This document shows positions 1 to 10,056 of a DNA stretch of 64,000 bases, piece by piece. Source of the DNA: Thioalkalivibrio versutus (GTDB taxonomy: Bacteria > Pseudomonadota > Gammaproteobacteria > Ectothiorhodospirales > Ectothiorhodospiraceae); assembly GCF_001999325.1 (NCBI RefSeq), contig NZ_MVAR01000004.1, positions 11,330-75,329 of the forward strand, in the 5' to 3' direction. A program made the position numbers and the translations under genes. The first letter of the stretch is position 1. Each line of letters begins with the position of its first letter. The notes under the pieces are model-generated. The model was not told where the DNA came from. It made no database searches and saw nothing but the letters and a program-made list of their open reading frames with translations.

Positions 1-1005
1 CTGCGCGCGGCTTTGGCGGCGGTCGGCTCGCGTACCGAGGTGCGGGCGGGTGCGGAGGCCCTGGCGGAGGTCGCCCGGGAGCCCCGGGTCGACGCGGTGA
101 TGGCGGCGATCGTGGGCGCAGCCGGGCTGTTGCCGACGCTGGCCGCGGCCGAGGCGGGCAAACGGGTGCTGCTCGCCAACAAGGAGGCGCTGGTCATGTC
201 CGGGGCCTTGCTGATGGATGCCGTGCGCCGCTCCGGTGCCTGTCTGTTGCCGATCGATTCCGAGCACAACGCGATCTTTCAGTGCCTTCCCACTGGCTAC
301 GTCTGTGCCGAGTCGGTGACACCGCACGGGGCACGCCGGATCTGGCTCACCGCATCGGGGGGGCCGTTTCGCGACCGTCCGCTGGACAGCTTTGCCGGGA
401 TTACGCCGGACGAAGCCTGCGCCCACCCCAACTGGGATATGGGGCGCAAGATCTCGGTGGACTCGGCGACGATGATGAACAAGGGGCTCGAGGTGATCGA
501 GGCCTGCTGGCTGTTTGCCGTGGCGCCCGCGACGATTCAGGTGGTACTTCACCCGCAGAGCATCGTGCATTCGATGGTGGCCTACGATGACGGGTCGGTG
601 CTCGCGCAACTCGGCAACCCCGACATGCGCACACCGATCGCCCATGCGCTGGCCTGGCCCGAGCGTATGGAGTCGGGCGTTGAACCGCTGGATCTGCTCA
701 CTATGGGCAAGCTGGAGTTCTCCGAGCCGGAAGCCGCGCGTTTCCCGGCGCTCGGTCTCGCCTATGCCGCACTGGAGCGTGGAGGGACGGCCACCGCGGT
801 TCTCAACGCGGCCAATGAAGTGGCGGTGGATGCCTTCCTGGGAGAGCGTCTGGCCTTCAGCGAGATCCCGGCGGTGATCGCCACGACCCTGGAGGCGATC
901 GAGGCGGAGGCGGCCGATTCGCTTGAGCGCGTCCTGGGTGCGGACCGGCGAGCTCGCGAGGTCGCGAGCGAGTATGTCGCGAACGCACGACCCGTCCTGT
1001 CATGA
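1..1005 (+). CDS. dxr: 1-deoxy-D-xylulose 5-phosphate reductoisomerase, 5' end outside window
   Basis: This is the C-terminal 334 residues of IspC/Dxr, the NADPH- and divalent-metal-dependent enzyme that converts DXP to 2-C-methyl-D-erythritol 4-phosphate, the committed step of the MEP isoprenoid pathway. Signatures seen are [12 protein letters not shown], the metal/substrate region [20 protein letters not shown], the Ser/Asn-rich [13 protein letters not shown] and [10 protein letters not shown]. The reading frame is open from base 1, so roughly the first 60-70 residues (NADPH-binding Rossmann part) lie outside the window. The TGA stop overlaps the rseP start as ATGA, which suggests translational coupling. 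ispD and ispF of the same pathway lie about 25 kb downstream. Confidence 0.97.
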   Translation: MRAALAAVGSRTEVRAGAEALAEVAREPRVDAVMAAIVGAAGLLPTLAAAEAGKRVLLANKEALVMSGALLMDAVRRSGACLLPIDSEHNAIFQCLPTGYVCAESVTPHGARRIWLTASGGPFRDRPLDSFAGITPDEACAHPNWDMGRKISVDSATMMNKGLEVIEACWLFAVAPATIQVVLHPQSIVHSMVAYDDGSVLAQLGNPDMRTPIAHALAWPERMESGVEPLDLLTMGKLEFSEPEAARFPALGLAYAALERGGTATAVLNAANEVAVDAFLGERLAFSEIPAVIATTLEAIEAEAADSLERVLGADRRAREVASEYVANARPVLS

Positions 1006-2363
1006 CGTTCCTGACGAGCCTGCTGGCGTTTGCGGTAGCCATTGGCGTACTGGTGACCGTGCACGAATATGGGCACTACCTCGCCGCCCGTCTGGTGGGG
1101 GTGAAGGTGCTGCGCTTCTCGGTGGGTTTCGGCCGGCCGATTTTCAAGCGCTACTTCGGGCGGGACCGGACGGAATTCGTGATTGCCGCATTGCCGCTGG
1201 GTGGCTACGTGAAGATGCTCGACGAGCGCGAGGGTCCGGTGGCGGAGGAGGAGGTCACGCGGGCTTTCAACCAGAAAGGTCTTGGGGCCCGTACGTTCGT
1301 GGTGTCGGCCGGTCCGGCGGCGAATTTCCTGCTGGCGATCCTGGTATACGCCGTGATGTTCATGGTGGGCGTGGGCGGGATCAAGCCCATTCTGGGCGAG
1401 GTGGCGCCGGATACGCCGGCCGCCGAGGCGGGCCTCGAGCGGGGGCAGGAGATCCTGCGGGTGGGCGATCGTGAAGTGGCGGACTGGGAGCAGGCCAACC
1501 TGCGACTGCTGGACCATGCGGTTCGCGGCGAGGTGGTCACCCTGCTGCTGCGGGGCACGGACGGTCGAGAGATCGAGCGGGAGGTGGACCTGCGGGATCG
1601 TCAGGCGTTGCTGGCAGAGGGGCAGTTCCTCGACAAGCTGGGATTGCAGCCCTATCGGCCGATGCTGGAACCGCGGATCGGTACCGTCGAGGGTGGGAGC
1701 CCGGCGGCGGCGGCCGGACTGGAGGTCGGGGATCGCGTGCTGGCGGTGGACGGCGAGCCGGTCGCGGACTGGAATCGCTGGGTCGAGGTGGTGCGTGCGC
1801 ATCCAGAAGCCGATCTGCGGGTCACCGTGGAGCGCGACGGGCGCACCCTCGAACTACGGATGACGCCGGAGGCGACGGATCACGAGGGGGTGGCCATTGG
1901 CCGTATCGGCGCGGGCGTGGATACGGATCAACCGGCGGCACGGGACATGGCCGTACTGGTGCGCCAGGGTCCGGGATCGGCATTTGTCTCGGGGGCGGAG
2001 CGGACGTGGGATGTGACCGTCCTGACACTGGGCATCCTCTGGCGAATGATCACCGGGGATGCGTCGGTTAAAAATATCAGCGGACCGGTTACCATAGCCG
2101 AGTTTGCGGGGGTCTCGGCATTGATCGGGATTTCGGCGTTCCTGGGATTTCTCGGGCTGGTGAGCGTGTCGCTCGGGATCATCAATCTGCTGCCGATCCC
2201 GATGCTGGATGGCGGCCATTTGCTGTATTACGCCGCCGAGGCGGTGAAGGGCAGCCCGGTGTCGGAGCGCACCCAGATAATCGGTCAGCAGGTGGGTCTG
2301 CTGGCGATCGCGGGGCTGATGGTACTGGCCCTGTACAATGATTTGACACGACTGTTCGGTTAG
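1002..2363 (+). CDS. rseP: Site-2 intramembrane zinc metalloprotease RseP
   Basis: A 453-residue inner-membrane protease that makes the second cut in the anti-sigma factor RseA and releases sigma-E during envelope stress. The zinc motif HEYGH lies in the first membrane helix (near residues 22-26) and the second metal-ligand motif MLDGGH is near the C-terminus. Between them are two PDZ-like domains, recognisable from repeats such as [12 protein letters not shown] and [17 protein letters not shown]. Length matches E. coli RseP (450). It begins at an ATG inside the dxr stop, and bamA follows, the order common in gammaproteobacteria. Confidence 0.97.
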   Translation: MTFLTSLLAFAVAIGVLVTVHEYGHYLAARLVGVKVLRFSVGFGRPIFKRYFGRDRTEFVIAALPLGGYVKMLDEREGPVAEEEVTRAFNQKGLGARTFVVSAGPAANFLLAILVYAVMFMVGVGGIKPILGEVAPDTPAAEAGLERGQEILRVGDREVADWEQANLRLLDHAVRGEVVTLLLRGTDGREIEREVDLRDRQALLAEGQFLDKLGLQPYRPMLEPRIGTVEGGSPAAAAGLEVGDRVLAVDGEPVADWNRWVEVVRAHPEADLRVTVERDGRTLELRMTPEATDHEGVAIGRIGAGVDTDQPAARDMAVLVRQGPGSAFVSGAERTWDVTVLTLGILWRMITGDASVKNISGPVTIAEFAGVSALIGISAFLGFLGLVSVSLGIINLLPIPMLDGGHLLYYAAEAVKGSPVSERTQIIGQQVGLLAIAGLMVLALYNDLTRLFG

Positions 2364-2436
2364 GCGAGGGCACTCTGGAGCGGCATCCCGGGTGCCTCGA
2401 TCAGCCCACCGAACGGCCTATTTTTTGGCGGAGAGC

Positions 2437-4770
2437 ATGGCGCGAAACAGCTTGAGAGGAATGGCCCTGGTCGGTTTGCTGGGCCTGGCGGGGACGGCCT
2501 GGGGCCAGGCCTACGAGATCGAGGATATCGAGATCGAGGGGCTGGAACGGATCACCGCCGGTACCGCGCTCAGTTATCTGCCCGTGCAGGTTGGGGATAC
2601 CTTCGACGACAATCGCAGTCCGGAGGTGATCCGCGAGCTGTTCCAGACCGGCTTCTTCGACGATGTGGAGATTGCCCGGCGCGGGGATGTCCTGGTTGTG
2701 ATCGTCTCTGAACGCCCTGCGATCAACGAGATCAATTTTTCCGGTAACCGGGATATCCCCGACGAGGGCTTGCGCGAGGCGCTGGATTCGGCCGGCCTGC
2801 GTTCCGGGCGGGTATTCAACCGCACGATGCTGGACCGCATCGAGAGCGAGCTGCGCCAGCAGTATTTCGCGCGCGGACGCTACAACGTGCAGGTCGATGT
2901 GGAGATCGTGGAACTGCCGCGTAACCGCGTGGACATCGAGATCGACATTACCGAAGGGCCGGTGGCCAAAATCCGCCAGGTCAATGTGGTGGGTAACGAG
3001 AGCTACTCGGGTCGTGAACTGACCCGGCGTTTCGAGTCCGGCGTGCCACGCTGGTGGGCCTTTTTCAGCCGGCGGGACAATTACTCGCGCGAGAAGCTGT
3101 CCGGGGATCTGGAACAGCTCCGTTCGCATTATCTGGATCAGGGTTTCCTGGAGTTCGATATCGACTCCACTCAGGTGACGCTGACGCCGGATCGGCGGGA
3201 TCTGTTCATCACGATTAACGTCGACGAGGGCGATCGCTATACGGTGACCGGTGTGGATCTCGCCGGGGAGTTCGTGATCCCGCGGGAGGAGCTGGAGAGC
3301 CTGATTGACGTGGACATCGATGCGCCGTTTTCGCGCAGCCAGGTGACCGAATCCGCCGAACGGATCAGCGAGCGCCTGACTCGGGAGGGTTTCGCATTCG
3401 CCAACGTGAACCCGGTGCCCGACGTGGACGAGGACAACCGCGAAGTGGCGATCACGTTCTTCGTCGACCCGGGCCCGCGCGTCTATGTTCGGAACATCCG
3501 GATCACCGGCAATCAGAACACCGAGGAACGGGTGTATCGCCGCGAGATGCGGCAGATGGAGAGTGCCTGGTACAACGGGGCATTGGTCGAACGTTCCCGG
3601 GTGCGTGTCCAGCGGCTGCCGTTCGTCCAGAGCGTGAACGTGGAGACCGAGCGGGTCGCCGGCACCGATGACGAAGTGGACCTGAATATCACCGTGACCG
3701 AGCAGCAGTCCGGGGCCTTGTCGCTGGGCGCCGGGTTCTCGCAGAACCAGGGGCTGCTGCTGACCGCGAGCCTGACACAGGACAACTTCCTTGGGACCGG
3801 CAATCGCTTCTCCACCGAGGTGAGTACCAGCAAGGTCAACCAGCTGTTCCGCATGAGCGTCACCAATCCGCACTTCACCCCCTCCGGTGCGAGTCGCGGG
3901 TTCTCCGTGTTTTATCGCAAGATCGACGCCGAGGAGGCCAACATCTCGCGGTATTCATCCAACCGCTTTGGCTTCGACGTGACCTACGGAATTCCGCTGT
4001 CGGAGTTCGACCGGATTCAGGTGCGACCGGGTTTCGAGAACATCGAAATCGAGACGGTCGAACGGTCCGACACTCGTATCGGAACCCCGGACGAGATCAT
4101 CGACGAGCTGGACGAATTTGGCGATTCCGCGAACCTCTACAAGCTCGAGACCAGCTATGTCCACGATACGCGGGACAGCACGACCTTCGCCTCGGAAGGC
4201 CGTCGCCATCGGGTCGGCCTGGAAGTCACGGTGCCGGGCAGTGACCGCGAGTTCTACAAGCTCACCTATTCGGGCCAGGAGATCTTCCGGCTGTCCGAAC
4301 GGTACTCCTTCAGCCTCTCCGCCGGACTCGCGTATGCGGATGGCTACGGAGGGGATGACGTTCCGTTCTACGAACGGCTGTTTGCCGGGGGCATTCGCTC
4401 GGTCCGCGGCTACGAGGACAACCAGCTGGGCGATCTGCGACCGATCCGCGATGGTCAGGTGGCGACGCGCGATTCCAATGATGATCCCTACGGTGGGCGG
4501 TTCCGGACTACGCTGTCCGCGGAATTGTTCTTCCCGATGCCGTTTGCGGCCGACAACGATGCAGTCCGCATGAGTACCTTTGTGGACGCGGGGAATGTGT
4601 TCCATGATGTGTCGGACTTTGATACCAGCGAGTTGCGGGCATCGGCGGGTGTGGCGGTGACCTGGTTCTCGCCGGTGGGGCCGTTGAGCTTCAGCGTGGC
4701 CGAGCCGTTCAACGATCAGCCGGGTGACGAGCTGCAGCGCTTCCAGTTCCTGCTGGGGGCCAGTTTCTGA
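2437..4770 (+). CDS. bamA: Outer membrane protein assembly factor BamA
   Basis: A 777-residue Omp85 protein, the core of the BAM complex that inserts beta-barrel proteins in the outer membrane. The ATG at 2437 is chosen over an in-frame GTG at 2392 because GGCGGAGAG precedes it and because it gives a proper signal peptide ending GTAWGQ-A. Five POTRA domains occupy roughly residues 20-415, followed by the C-terminal barrel. The barrel holds the loop-6 motif VRGY (in GGIRSVRGYEDN) and the chain ends in an aromatic residue (GASF). It lies between rseP and skp, as is usual. Confidence 0.97.
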   Translation: MARNSLRGMALVGLLGLAGTAWGQAYEIEDIEIEGLERITAGTALSYLPVQVGDTFDDNRSPEVIRELFQTGFFDDVEIARRGDVLVVIVSERPAINEINFSGNRDIPDEGLREALDSAGLRSGRVFNRTMLDRIESELRQQYFARGRYNVQVDVEIVELPRNRVDIEIDITEGPVAKIRQVNVVGNESYSGRELTRRFESGVPRWWAFFSRRDNYSREKLSGDLEQLRSHYLDQGFLEFDIDSTQVTLTPDRRDLFITINVDEGDRYTVTGVDLAGEFVIPREELESLIDVDIDAPFSRSQVTESAERISERLTREGFAFANVNPVPDVDEDNREVAITFFVDPGPRVYVRNIRITGNQNTEERVYRREMRQMESAWYNGALVERSRVRVQRLPFVQSVNVETERVAGTDDEVDLNITVTEQQSGALSLGAGFSQNQGLLLTASLTQDNFLGTGNRFSTEVSTSKVNQLFRMSVTNPHFTPSGASRGFSVFYRKIDAEEANISRYSSNRFGFDVTYGIPLSEFDRIQVRPGFENIEIETVERSDTRIGTPDEIIDELDEFGDSANLYKLETSYVHDTRDSTTFASEGRRHRVGLEVTVPGSDREFYKLTYSGQEIFRLSERYSFSLSAGLAYADGYGGDDVPFYERLFAGGIRSVRGYEDNQLGDLRPIRDGQVATRDSNDDPYGGRFRTTLSAELFFPMPFAADNDAVRMSTFVDAGNVFHDVSDFDTSELRASAGVAVTWFSPVGPLSFSVAEPFNDQPGDELQRFQFLLGASF

Positions 4771-4802
4771 GGATGATCGATGCAAGCGCATCGGGAGGCG
4801 TC

Positions 4803-5318
4803 ATGAGATCCGGGATGGCCTGGTTCGCGGCGGTGATTCTCGTCGTCAGCGGATGGCTGGTGGTACCCGCTGTCGCCGGGGCGCAGAACGTCGCATTCGT
4901 GACGATGAACCGGATTCTCGAGGATTCGCCGCAGGCCGAAGAGGCCATGCGCGAACTGGAGCGCGAGTTCTCGCCGCGCGATTCGGAGCTGGTGGCGGAG
5001 CGTGAGGAGCTGCAGCGGCTGCGTGACCGGCTGGAACGTGACGGGGACCTGATGAACCCATCGGAACGGGCGGACCTGGAGCGGGAGTTCTCGCAACGTT
5101 CGCGCGAATTCCGGCGGGCGCAGGAGAGCTTCAGCGAAGACCTGAACGTACGCCGCAACGAGGAGCTGGCCAAACTGCAGCGACGGATCAACGATGCCAT
5201 CGTCGATCTCGCCCGGGAACGCGACATCGATCTGATCCTGACCGAGCGCAACGTGCTGTATGCCAGCGACCGGATCGACATCACGGACGACATCCTTGCC
5301 ACAATGCAGCGAGACTGA
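4803..5318 (+). CDS. skp: Periplasmic chaperone Skp/OmpH
   Basis: A 171-residue OmpH family chaperone that holds unfolded outer membrane proteins in the periplasm. The ATG at 4803 follows GGGAGGCG and begins a signal peptide of about 30 residues ending VAGAQ; an upstream in-frame ATG at 4773 would place extra residues before it. After [15 protein letters not shown] the chain is a long charged coiled coil (Glu/Arg-rich, residues about 50-130), the expected Skp tentacle. It is 32 bp after bamA and overlaps the probable lpxD start. Confidence 0.93.
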   Translation: MRSGMAWFAAVILVVSGWLVVPAVAGAQNVAFVTMNRILEDSPQAEEAMRELEREFSPRDSELVAEREELQRLRDRLERDGDLMNPSERADLEREFSQRSREFRRAQESFSEDLNVRRNEELAKLQRRINDAIVDLARERDIDLILTERNVLYASDRIDITDDILATMQRD

Positions 5319-6309
5319 CGGCGGGTATTCGGCCCGCGAGCTGGCCGAGGCGCTGGGCGGGCAGCTCACGGGAGATGGCCAACGCCGCTTCAGCGGGTTG
5401 AGCCCGCTGGCCACCGCGGGCCCCTGCGATCTGAGTTTTGTGACGGACGCCGGGCGTCATGCCGAGGCCCTGGCGGCGAGTGCCGCGGGTGTGGTCCTGG
5501 TGCCGGAGGCCGCGGGCCTGCAAGCGACGTCTTCCCGAACCCTGATCCACCTGGATGATGTCTATCTGGGCTATGCGCGAGCGAGTCAGTGCCTGGGCAG
5601 GCCGCGTCGGGCACGGCCTGCGGGTGTCCATCCGGGTGCGTTTGTCGATCCCGAGTCGTCGGTTTCTCCCGACGCATTCGTGGGACCTGGGGCGGTGATC
5701 GGGGCAGGGGCTTCGGTGGGGCGCCAGAGCGTCGTGGAGGCGCACTGCGTGGTGGGCGAGGGGGTGATGGTGGGGGCCGATACCTTCCTGCACCCCCGGG
5801 TGACCCTGCTTGAAGGGGTCGAGGTGGGGGATCGCTGCATCCTGCACAGTGGTTGCGTGATCGGGGCCGATGGCTTCGGATTCGCCCCCGCGGGCGACCA
5901 GGGTTGGGAGAAGATCGAACAGCTGGGCCATGTCGTGATCGGTTCCGATGTGGAAATCGGAGCGAACACGACCATCGATCGCGGGGCGTTGCGCGCAACG
6001 CGGATCGGGAGGGGTGTAAAGATCGACAACCTAGTTCATGTTGCCCATAACGTCGAGATTGGCGACCATACAGCCATTGCCGGCTGTGTGGGGATCGCGG
6101 GCAGTGCCCGGATCGGCGCGCATTGTGCAATCGGGGGCGGCGCCGGGATCCTGGGTCACCTGTCCATTGTGGATCACGTCACCATTCACGCGATGACCCT
6201 GGTCACGCGCTCCATTACGCGGCCGGGTCACTACGCCTCTGGAGTCCCGCATCAAGAGGCCCGGTTGTGGAATCGCATGCTGGCCCGACTGCGCCGTCTG
6301 GCGCGTTAG
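5296..6309 (+). CDS. lpxD: UDP-3-O-acyl-glucosamine N-acyltransferase LpxD
   Basis: LpxD adds the 3-hydroxyacyl chain to the 2-amino group of UDP-3-acylglucosamine in lipid A synthesis. The protein has an N-terminal uridine-binding domain ([12 protein letters not shown]) and then hexapeptide repeats forming a left-handed beta-helix. The catalytic His is expected in HVAHNV (about His251), followed by the GAGILGH and ASGVPHQE regions. The frame is open from an ATG at 5260, but a TTG at 5296 gives an N-terminus and length (337 aa) like E. coli LpxD (341) and is preferred; it overlaps skp by 23 bp. The start is less certain than the identity. Confidence 0.93.
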   Translation: MPQCSETDGGYSARELAEALGGQLTGDGQRRFSGLSPLATAGPCDLSFVTDAGRHAEALAASAAGVVLVPEAAGLQATSSRTLIHLDDVYLGYARASQCLGRPRRARPAGVHPGAFVDPESSVSPDAFVGPGAVIGAGASVGRQSVVEAHCVVGEGVMVGADTFLHPRVTLLEGVEVGDRCILHSGCVIGADGFGFAPAGDQGWEKIEQLGHVVIGSDVEIGANTTIDRGALRATRIGRGVKIDNLVHVAHNVEIGDHTAIAGCVGIAGSARIGAHCAIGGGAGILGHLSIVDHVTIHAMTLVTRSITRPGHYASGVPHQEARLWNRMLARLRRLAR

Positions 6310-6446
6310 GCGATCGAGGGGCGATCGATCGGCCCTGGTAGTAACTGGCCTTGCCGCGTGTGGGGAGGCCGAGTCGAACGTCGTATTGCACGTCCCGCGC
6401 AGCGGTCCGGATGCGGCACAACAAGATCAAGAGAAAGGACACCGGC

Positions 6447-6905
6447 GTGGATGACTTTAATGTCCAGGAGATCATGCGCTACCTGCCGCATCGTTACCCG
6501 TTCCTGATGGTGGATCGGGTGCTGGAGTGGGAGGCGGGCAGCTATCTGACGGGGATCAAGAACGTCAGCATCAACGAACCGTATTTCCAGGGGCACTTCC
6601 CGATCAAGCCGGTGATGCCCGGGGTTCTGATCCTCGAGGCCCTGGCACAGGCCACCGGCCTGCTTGCGTTCAAGACCGAAGAGGCGCGTAACGAGAACCA
6701 GGACAAGCAGCAGTTGTACCTGTTTGTCGGGATCGACGAGGCGCGCTTCCGGCGCCAGGTGGTACCCGGGGATCAACTCCACCTGCGGGTGGATCTGAAG
6801 CGTACGGTGCGGGGCATCTGGCGCTTCGACGCGGTCGCGAAGGTGGGCGACGACGTGTGCGCGACGGCGCAGCTCATGTGTTCCGGTCAGGAAATCCCGG
6901 CGTGA
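6447..6905 (+). CDS. fabZ: (3R)-hydroxyacyl-ACP dehydratase FabZ
   Basis: A 152-residue hotdog-fold dehydratase of type II fatty acid synthesis. Motifs seen are YLPHRYPFLMVDRV, the catalytic His in FQGHFPIKPVMPGVL and the Glu in ILEALAQ. The GTG start at 6447 is chosen because GAAAGGAC lies 7-12 bases upstream and because it gives the normal family length; an ATG at 6411 would add 12 residues of low similarity. fabZ sits between lpxD and lpxA, where it competes for the same 3-hydroxyacyl-ACP pool as the lipid A acyltransferases. Confidence 0.95.
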   Translation: MDDFNVQEIMRYLPHRYPFLMVDRVLEWEAGSYLTGIKNVSINEPYFQGHFPIKPVMPGVLILEALAQATGLLAFKTEEARNENQDKQQLYLFVGIDEARFRRQVVPGDQLHLRVDLKRTVRGIWRFDAVAKVGDDVCATAQLMCSGQEIPA

Positions 6906-7684
6906 TCGATCCGCGCGCGGACGTCCACCCCAGCGCCGAGATCGACAGCTCGGTGACGATCGGGCCGTTCTCGGTCATCGGTGCCAATGTGAAGATCGGC
7001 GCGGATACCTGGGTGGGCCCGCATGTGGTGATCAACGGACCGACCGAGATCGGGCGGGAAAACCGAATCTTTCAGTTCTCCTCGATCGGGGAGGAGCCTC
7101 AGGACACCAGCTATCGGGGTGAACCCACGCGGCTGATCATCGGCGATCGCAACGTGATTCGGGAGTCGGTAACGCTGCACCGCGGAACCGAGAAGGGGCT
7201 GGGTGAGACGGTCATCGGGCACGATAACCTGATCATGGCGTATGTCCACATCGCGCACGACTGCACCATCGGGAACGGCATCATCTTCTCCAATGCCACT
7301 TCGCTTGCCGGGCACGTGGAGATCCAGGATCACGCAACGCTGGGTGGTTTCACCCTGGTGCATCAGTTCTGTCGCGTGGGTACCTACGCCTTCACCAGCA
7401 TGGGTGCGGCGCTGAACCGTGACCTCCCGCCGTATTGCCTGGCGAGCGGCAACTATGCGCGGCTGATCGGGATCAACAAGGTTGGCCTCAAGCGCAACGG
7501 TTTCTCCAATGACGCCATCCAGGCGCTCCACCGGGTATTCATCCAGGGAATGCGTGGACGCGCCGGACGCGAGAGTCATCTGGACGCCATGTTCGAGGAG
7601 ACCGAGGTGCCCGAGGTGCGCAACCTGATCGCATTCGTGCGCGGCAGTCGCCGCGGTATCCTGCGCGGCGGTCGTCCGCACTGA
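6902..7684 (+). CDS. lpxA: UDP-GlcNAc (or 3-amino analogue) acyltransferase LpxA
   Basis: LpxA makes the first acyl transfer of lipid A synthesis from a 3-hydroxyacyl-ACP. The 260-residue chain starts at a GTG overlapping the fabZ stop (GTGA). It consists of hexapeptide repeats; His119 in AYVHIAHDC matches the catalytic His125 of E. coli and His116 matches His122. The residue aligned with the E. coli hydrocarbon-ruler Gly173 is Met167 (in YAFTSMGAAL), the substitution associated with C10 selectivity in Pseudomonas aeruginosa. The adjacent gnnA/gnnB-like genes raise the possibility that its true substrate is UDP-GlcNAc3N, giving an amide rather than ester link. Confidence 0.96.
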   Translation: MIDPRADVHPSAEIDSSVTIGPFSVIGANVKIGADTWVGPHVVINGPTEIGRENRIFQFSSIGEEPQDTSYRGEPTRLIIGDRNVIRESVTLHRGTEKGLGETVIGHDNLIMAYVHIAHDCTIGNGIIFSNATSLAGHVEIQDHATLGGFTLVHQFCRVGTYAFTSMGAALNRDLPPYCLASGNYARLIGINKVGLKRNGFSNDAIQALHRVFIQGMRGRAGRESHLDAMFEETEVPEVRNLIAFVRGSRRGILRGGRPH

Positions 7685-7751
7685 CGCAGTCGCCGCTGGG
7701 CAGGACCCTGCGTGCTGCCCAAGCGTTTGCTGCCCAAACGAACCGTCGCCC

Positions 7752-8918
7752 TTAAATCGACTTCTCGTTGTCGCTTAGTTGGCCGTGGTGCAGGAGCTCT
7801 TGCGCCATTTCGGCCACGCGGCGGTCGGCTCCACCATTGCCCAGGCGAACGCGCACCTGCGCCAGGCGATCACGCATCGCTTCCAGGGCCTCGGGCCGGT
7901 CGATGAGATCCGCGGCATCGCGCGCCAGACGTTCGGCGGTGGCATCGTGTTGCAGGTACTCGGGCACCAGGCGCTCGCCGCCCACGATATTGACCAGGGC
8001 GATATTCTCGACCCGTACGAGCCGCGAGAAGACCGCGTGGCTCAGGGCCCCCATGCGGTAGAAGACCAGCATGGGGGCCCTGAGCAGACCGGCCTCCAGG
8101 GTTGCGGTGCCGGACGCAATCAGCAGCAGGTCGGCCCCGGCCATCAGGGAATGGGTTCCTGCGTCCCCGCCCACGAAATGCAGGGGCAGGCCGTCAGACG
8201 CGGCTAGGGCCCCCAAGTGTTCGGTGGTGACTCCCGGCGCCATGGAGGCCACGAACTGGATGTCCGGGTGCGATACGTGGAGGCGGCGGGCGGTGTCCAC
8301 GAGCATGGGCCAGTGGCGCTTCAGTTCGCCGTTGCGGCTGCCGGGGAGAAGACCGACCAGGCGCGTATTGGCCGCGAGGCCAAGCTGTTCGCGAATCGGC
8401 TGTTTGGGCGGCTGCACCCGGTCCACAAGCGGGTTTCCGACATAGCGTACTGGCACCCCGGCCTTCTCGTAGACGTCGGTCTCGAAGGGAAAAAGTACCG
8501 CCATCGCGTCCACGCTGCGCTGGATGCGCTTGATCCGGCCCGAACGCCACGCCCACAGTTGCGGGCTGACATAGAACAGCACGCGGATACCGAGGCGGCG
8601 GGCGTGGGCAGCCAGGCGCAGGTTGAACTCCACGTAGTCCACCAGGACCAGCAGGTCCGGGCGGTGGGTCTCCAAATGCTGGCACATGCGCCGGAACAGG
8701 CGGCGCAGGCGCGGGTAGTTGACCAGCACATCGACCAGGCCCACCACGGCCAGTTCGGAGACGTCGATCAGGGTGTCGACCCCGGTGGCGCGCATCTGCG
8801 TCCCGCCCATGCCCGTGTAGCGGAGACCGGGCTCCAGTGCCGAGAGTTCGTGGACCAGCCCCGCCCCGAGTGCGTCACCGGAGCTCTCGCCGGCGCAGAT
8901 CACGACATGCTGCGTCAT
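7752..8918 (-). CDS. lpxB: Lipid-A-disaccharide synthase LpxB
   Basis: A 388-residue GT19 glycosyltransferase that condenses UDP-2,3-diacylglucosamine with lipid X to form the lipid A disaccharide at the inner membrane. The N-terminal CAGESSGDALGAGLV motif and the LLPGSRNGELKRHWP region are typical. In most gammaproteobacteria lpxB follows lpxA on the same strand; here it is on the opposite strand, convergent with lpxA across a 67-bp gap, and is the last gene of a minus-strand group with two amino-sugar genes. Confidence 0.96.
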   Translation of the reverse strand: MTQHVVICAGESSGDALGAGLVHELSALEPGLRYTGMGGTQMRATGVDTLIDVSELAVVGLVDVLVNYPRLRRLFRRMCQHLETHRPDLLVLVDYVEFNLRLAAHARRLGIRVLFYVSPQLWAWRSGRIKRIQRSVDAMAVLFPFETDVYEKAGVPVRYVGNPLVDRVQPPKQPIREQLGLAANTRLVGLLPGSRNGELKRHWPMLVDTARRLHVSHPDIQFVASMAPGVTTEHLGALAASDGLPLHFVGGDAGTHSLMAGADLLLIASGTATLEAGLLRAPMLVFYRMGALSHAVFSRLVRVENIALVNIVGGERLVPEYLQHDATAERLARDAADLIDRPEALEAMRDRLAQVRVRLGNGGADRRVAEMAQELLHHGQLSDNEKSI

Positions 8919-8958
8919 GACCGGTTGAGGCCCCCTGTGTAAGCGATGTGGCGTGGCG

Positions 8959-10056
8959 TCACGCGAGGGCGGCGCGGATCTTCCCGCAGATCATGTCGAT
9001 GGTCGCATCCTCGAGTTCCGGGAACACCGGCAGGGACAGACAGCGCGCGGCGACGTCTTCGGTGACGGGCAGCGATTCCGGCCGGTTCGGGAGATCGGCG
9101 AAGGCCTTTTGCTGATGCAGGGGTACCGGGTAGTAGATCGCGCAGGCCACGTCCGCAGCCTTGAGGGCCTCCATGATCGCGTCGCGATGATCGGTCAGCA
9201 GCGTGTACTGGTGGTAGACGTGGACCCCGATGCCGTCCTCGAACGGCACTTCGACCGGCAGCCCGGCCAGGCCATCGCGATAACGTGCCGCCACCCGGCG
9301 GCGTTCGGCGTTGTAGGTGTCGATATGCGGCAGCTTCACCCGCAGGATCGCCGCCTGCATCTCGTCCAGGCGGCTGTTGTAGCCGATCTCGTCGTGGTAG
9401 TAGCGCACGCTGGAACCGTGGTTGCGCAATCGGCGCAAGGTATCGGCGGCAGACGGGCAGTTGGTGGTCACCAGACCCCCGTCGCCGAAGGCCCCGAGGT
9501 TCTTGCTGGGGAAGAACGAAAAACAGCCGAAGGCGGTGGCCGCGCCGGTCTGTACGCCATCGACCGTCGCGCCGAAGGACTGTGCGCAATCCTCGACGAT
9601 CAACACCTTGTGTTTCTCGGCGATGGCCTGCAGGCGCGGCATGTCGGCCGGCTGGCCGAACAGGTGGACCGGCAGGATCGCGCGGGTGCGCTCGGTGATG
9701 GCCGCCTTGACCTGGTCCGGGTCGATGTTGAAGGTCCGTGGGTCGATGTCTACGAATACCGGGTCGGCCCCGACATAACGGATGGCTTCGGCGGTGGCAA
9801 TGAAGGTAAACGGGGTGGTGATGACCTCGTCGCCCGGGCCGATGCCGGCTGCGGCCAGCGCCAGATGCAGGGCATCCGTGCCGGAGGCACAGGTGATCGC
9901 GTGTTCCACGCCCAGGTACTCGGCGAGCTCCTGCTCCAGGGTCTGCACGTTGGGGCCGAGGATAAAGCGCGCACCGGCCAGCACCTCCTGTAGCGCGGCA
10001 TCGATTTCGGGGCGCAGGGTCTGGTACTGGCGCTGCAGGTCGACCATCGGGATCAC
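8959..10056 (-). CDS. gnnB: DegT/DnrJ/EryC1/StrS aminotransferase, probable GnnB
   Basis: A 365-residue PLP-dependent sugar aminotransferase. The PLP lysine is in FFPSKNLGAFGDGG, with the upstream SGTDALHLAL and VEDCAQSFGA motifs of the family. The start is a GTG overlapping the stop of the upstream oxidoreductase (GTGA); an ATG three codons later is possible. Its place between a Gfo/Idh dehydrogenase and lpxB, next to lpxA, matches the gnnA-gnnB pair of Acidithiobacillus ferrooxidans, which converts UDP-GlcNAc to UDP-GlcNAc3N for amide-linked lipid A. The family and fold are clear; the exact substrate is inferred from context, and a WbpE/WlbC-like O-antigen role is the alternative. Confidence 0.8.
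   Translation of the reverse strand: MIPMVDLQRQYQTLRPEIDAALQEVLAGARFILGPNVQTLEQELAEYLGVEHAITCASGTDALHLALAAAGIGPGDEVITTPFTFIATAEAIRYVGADPVFVDIDPRTFNIDPDQVKAAITERTRAILPVHLFGQPADMPRLQAIAEKHKVLIVEDCAQSFGATVDGVQTGAATAFGCFSFFPSKNLGAFGDGGLVTTNCPSAADTLRRLRNHGSSVRYYHDEIGYNSRLDEMQAAILRVKLPHIDTYNAERRRVAARYRDGLAGLPVEVPFEDGIGVHVYHQYTLLTDHRDAIMEALKAADVACAIYYPVPLHQQKAFADLPNRPESLPVTEDVAARCLSLPVFPELEDATIDMICGKIRAALA

Noticed and set aside
2401-3873. A 490-codon minus-strand frame opposite bamA
   Set aside because: BamA on the other strand is unmistakable; this is a composition shadow.
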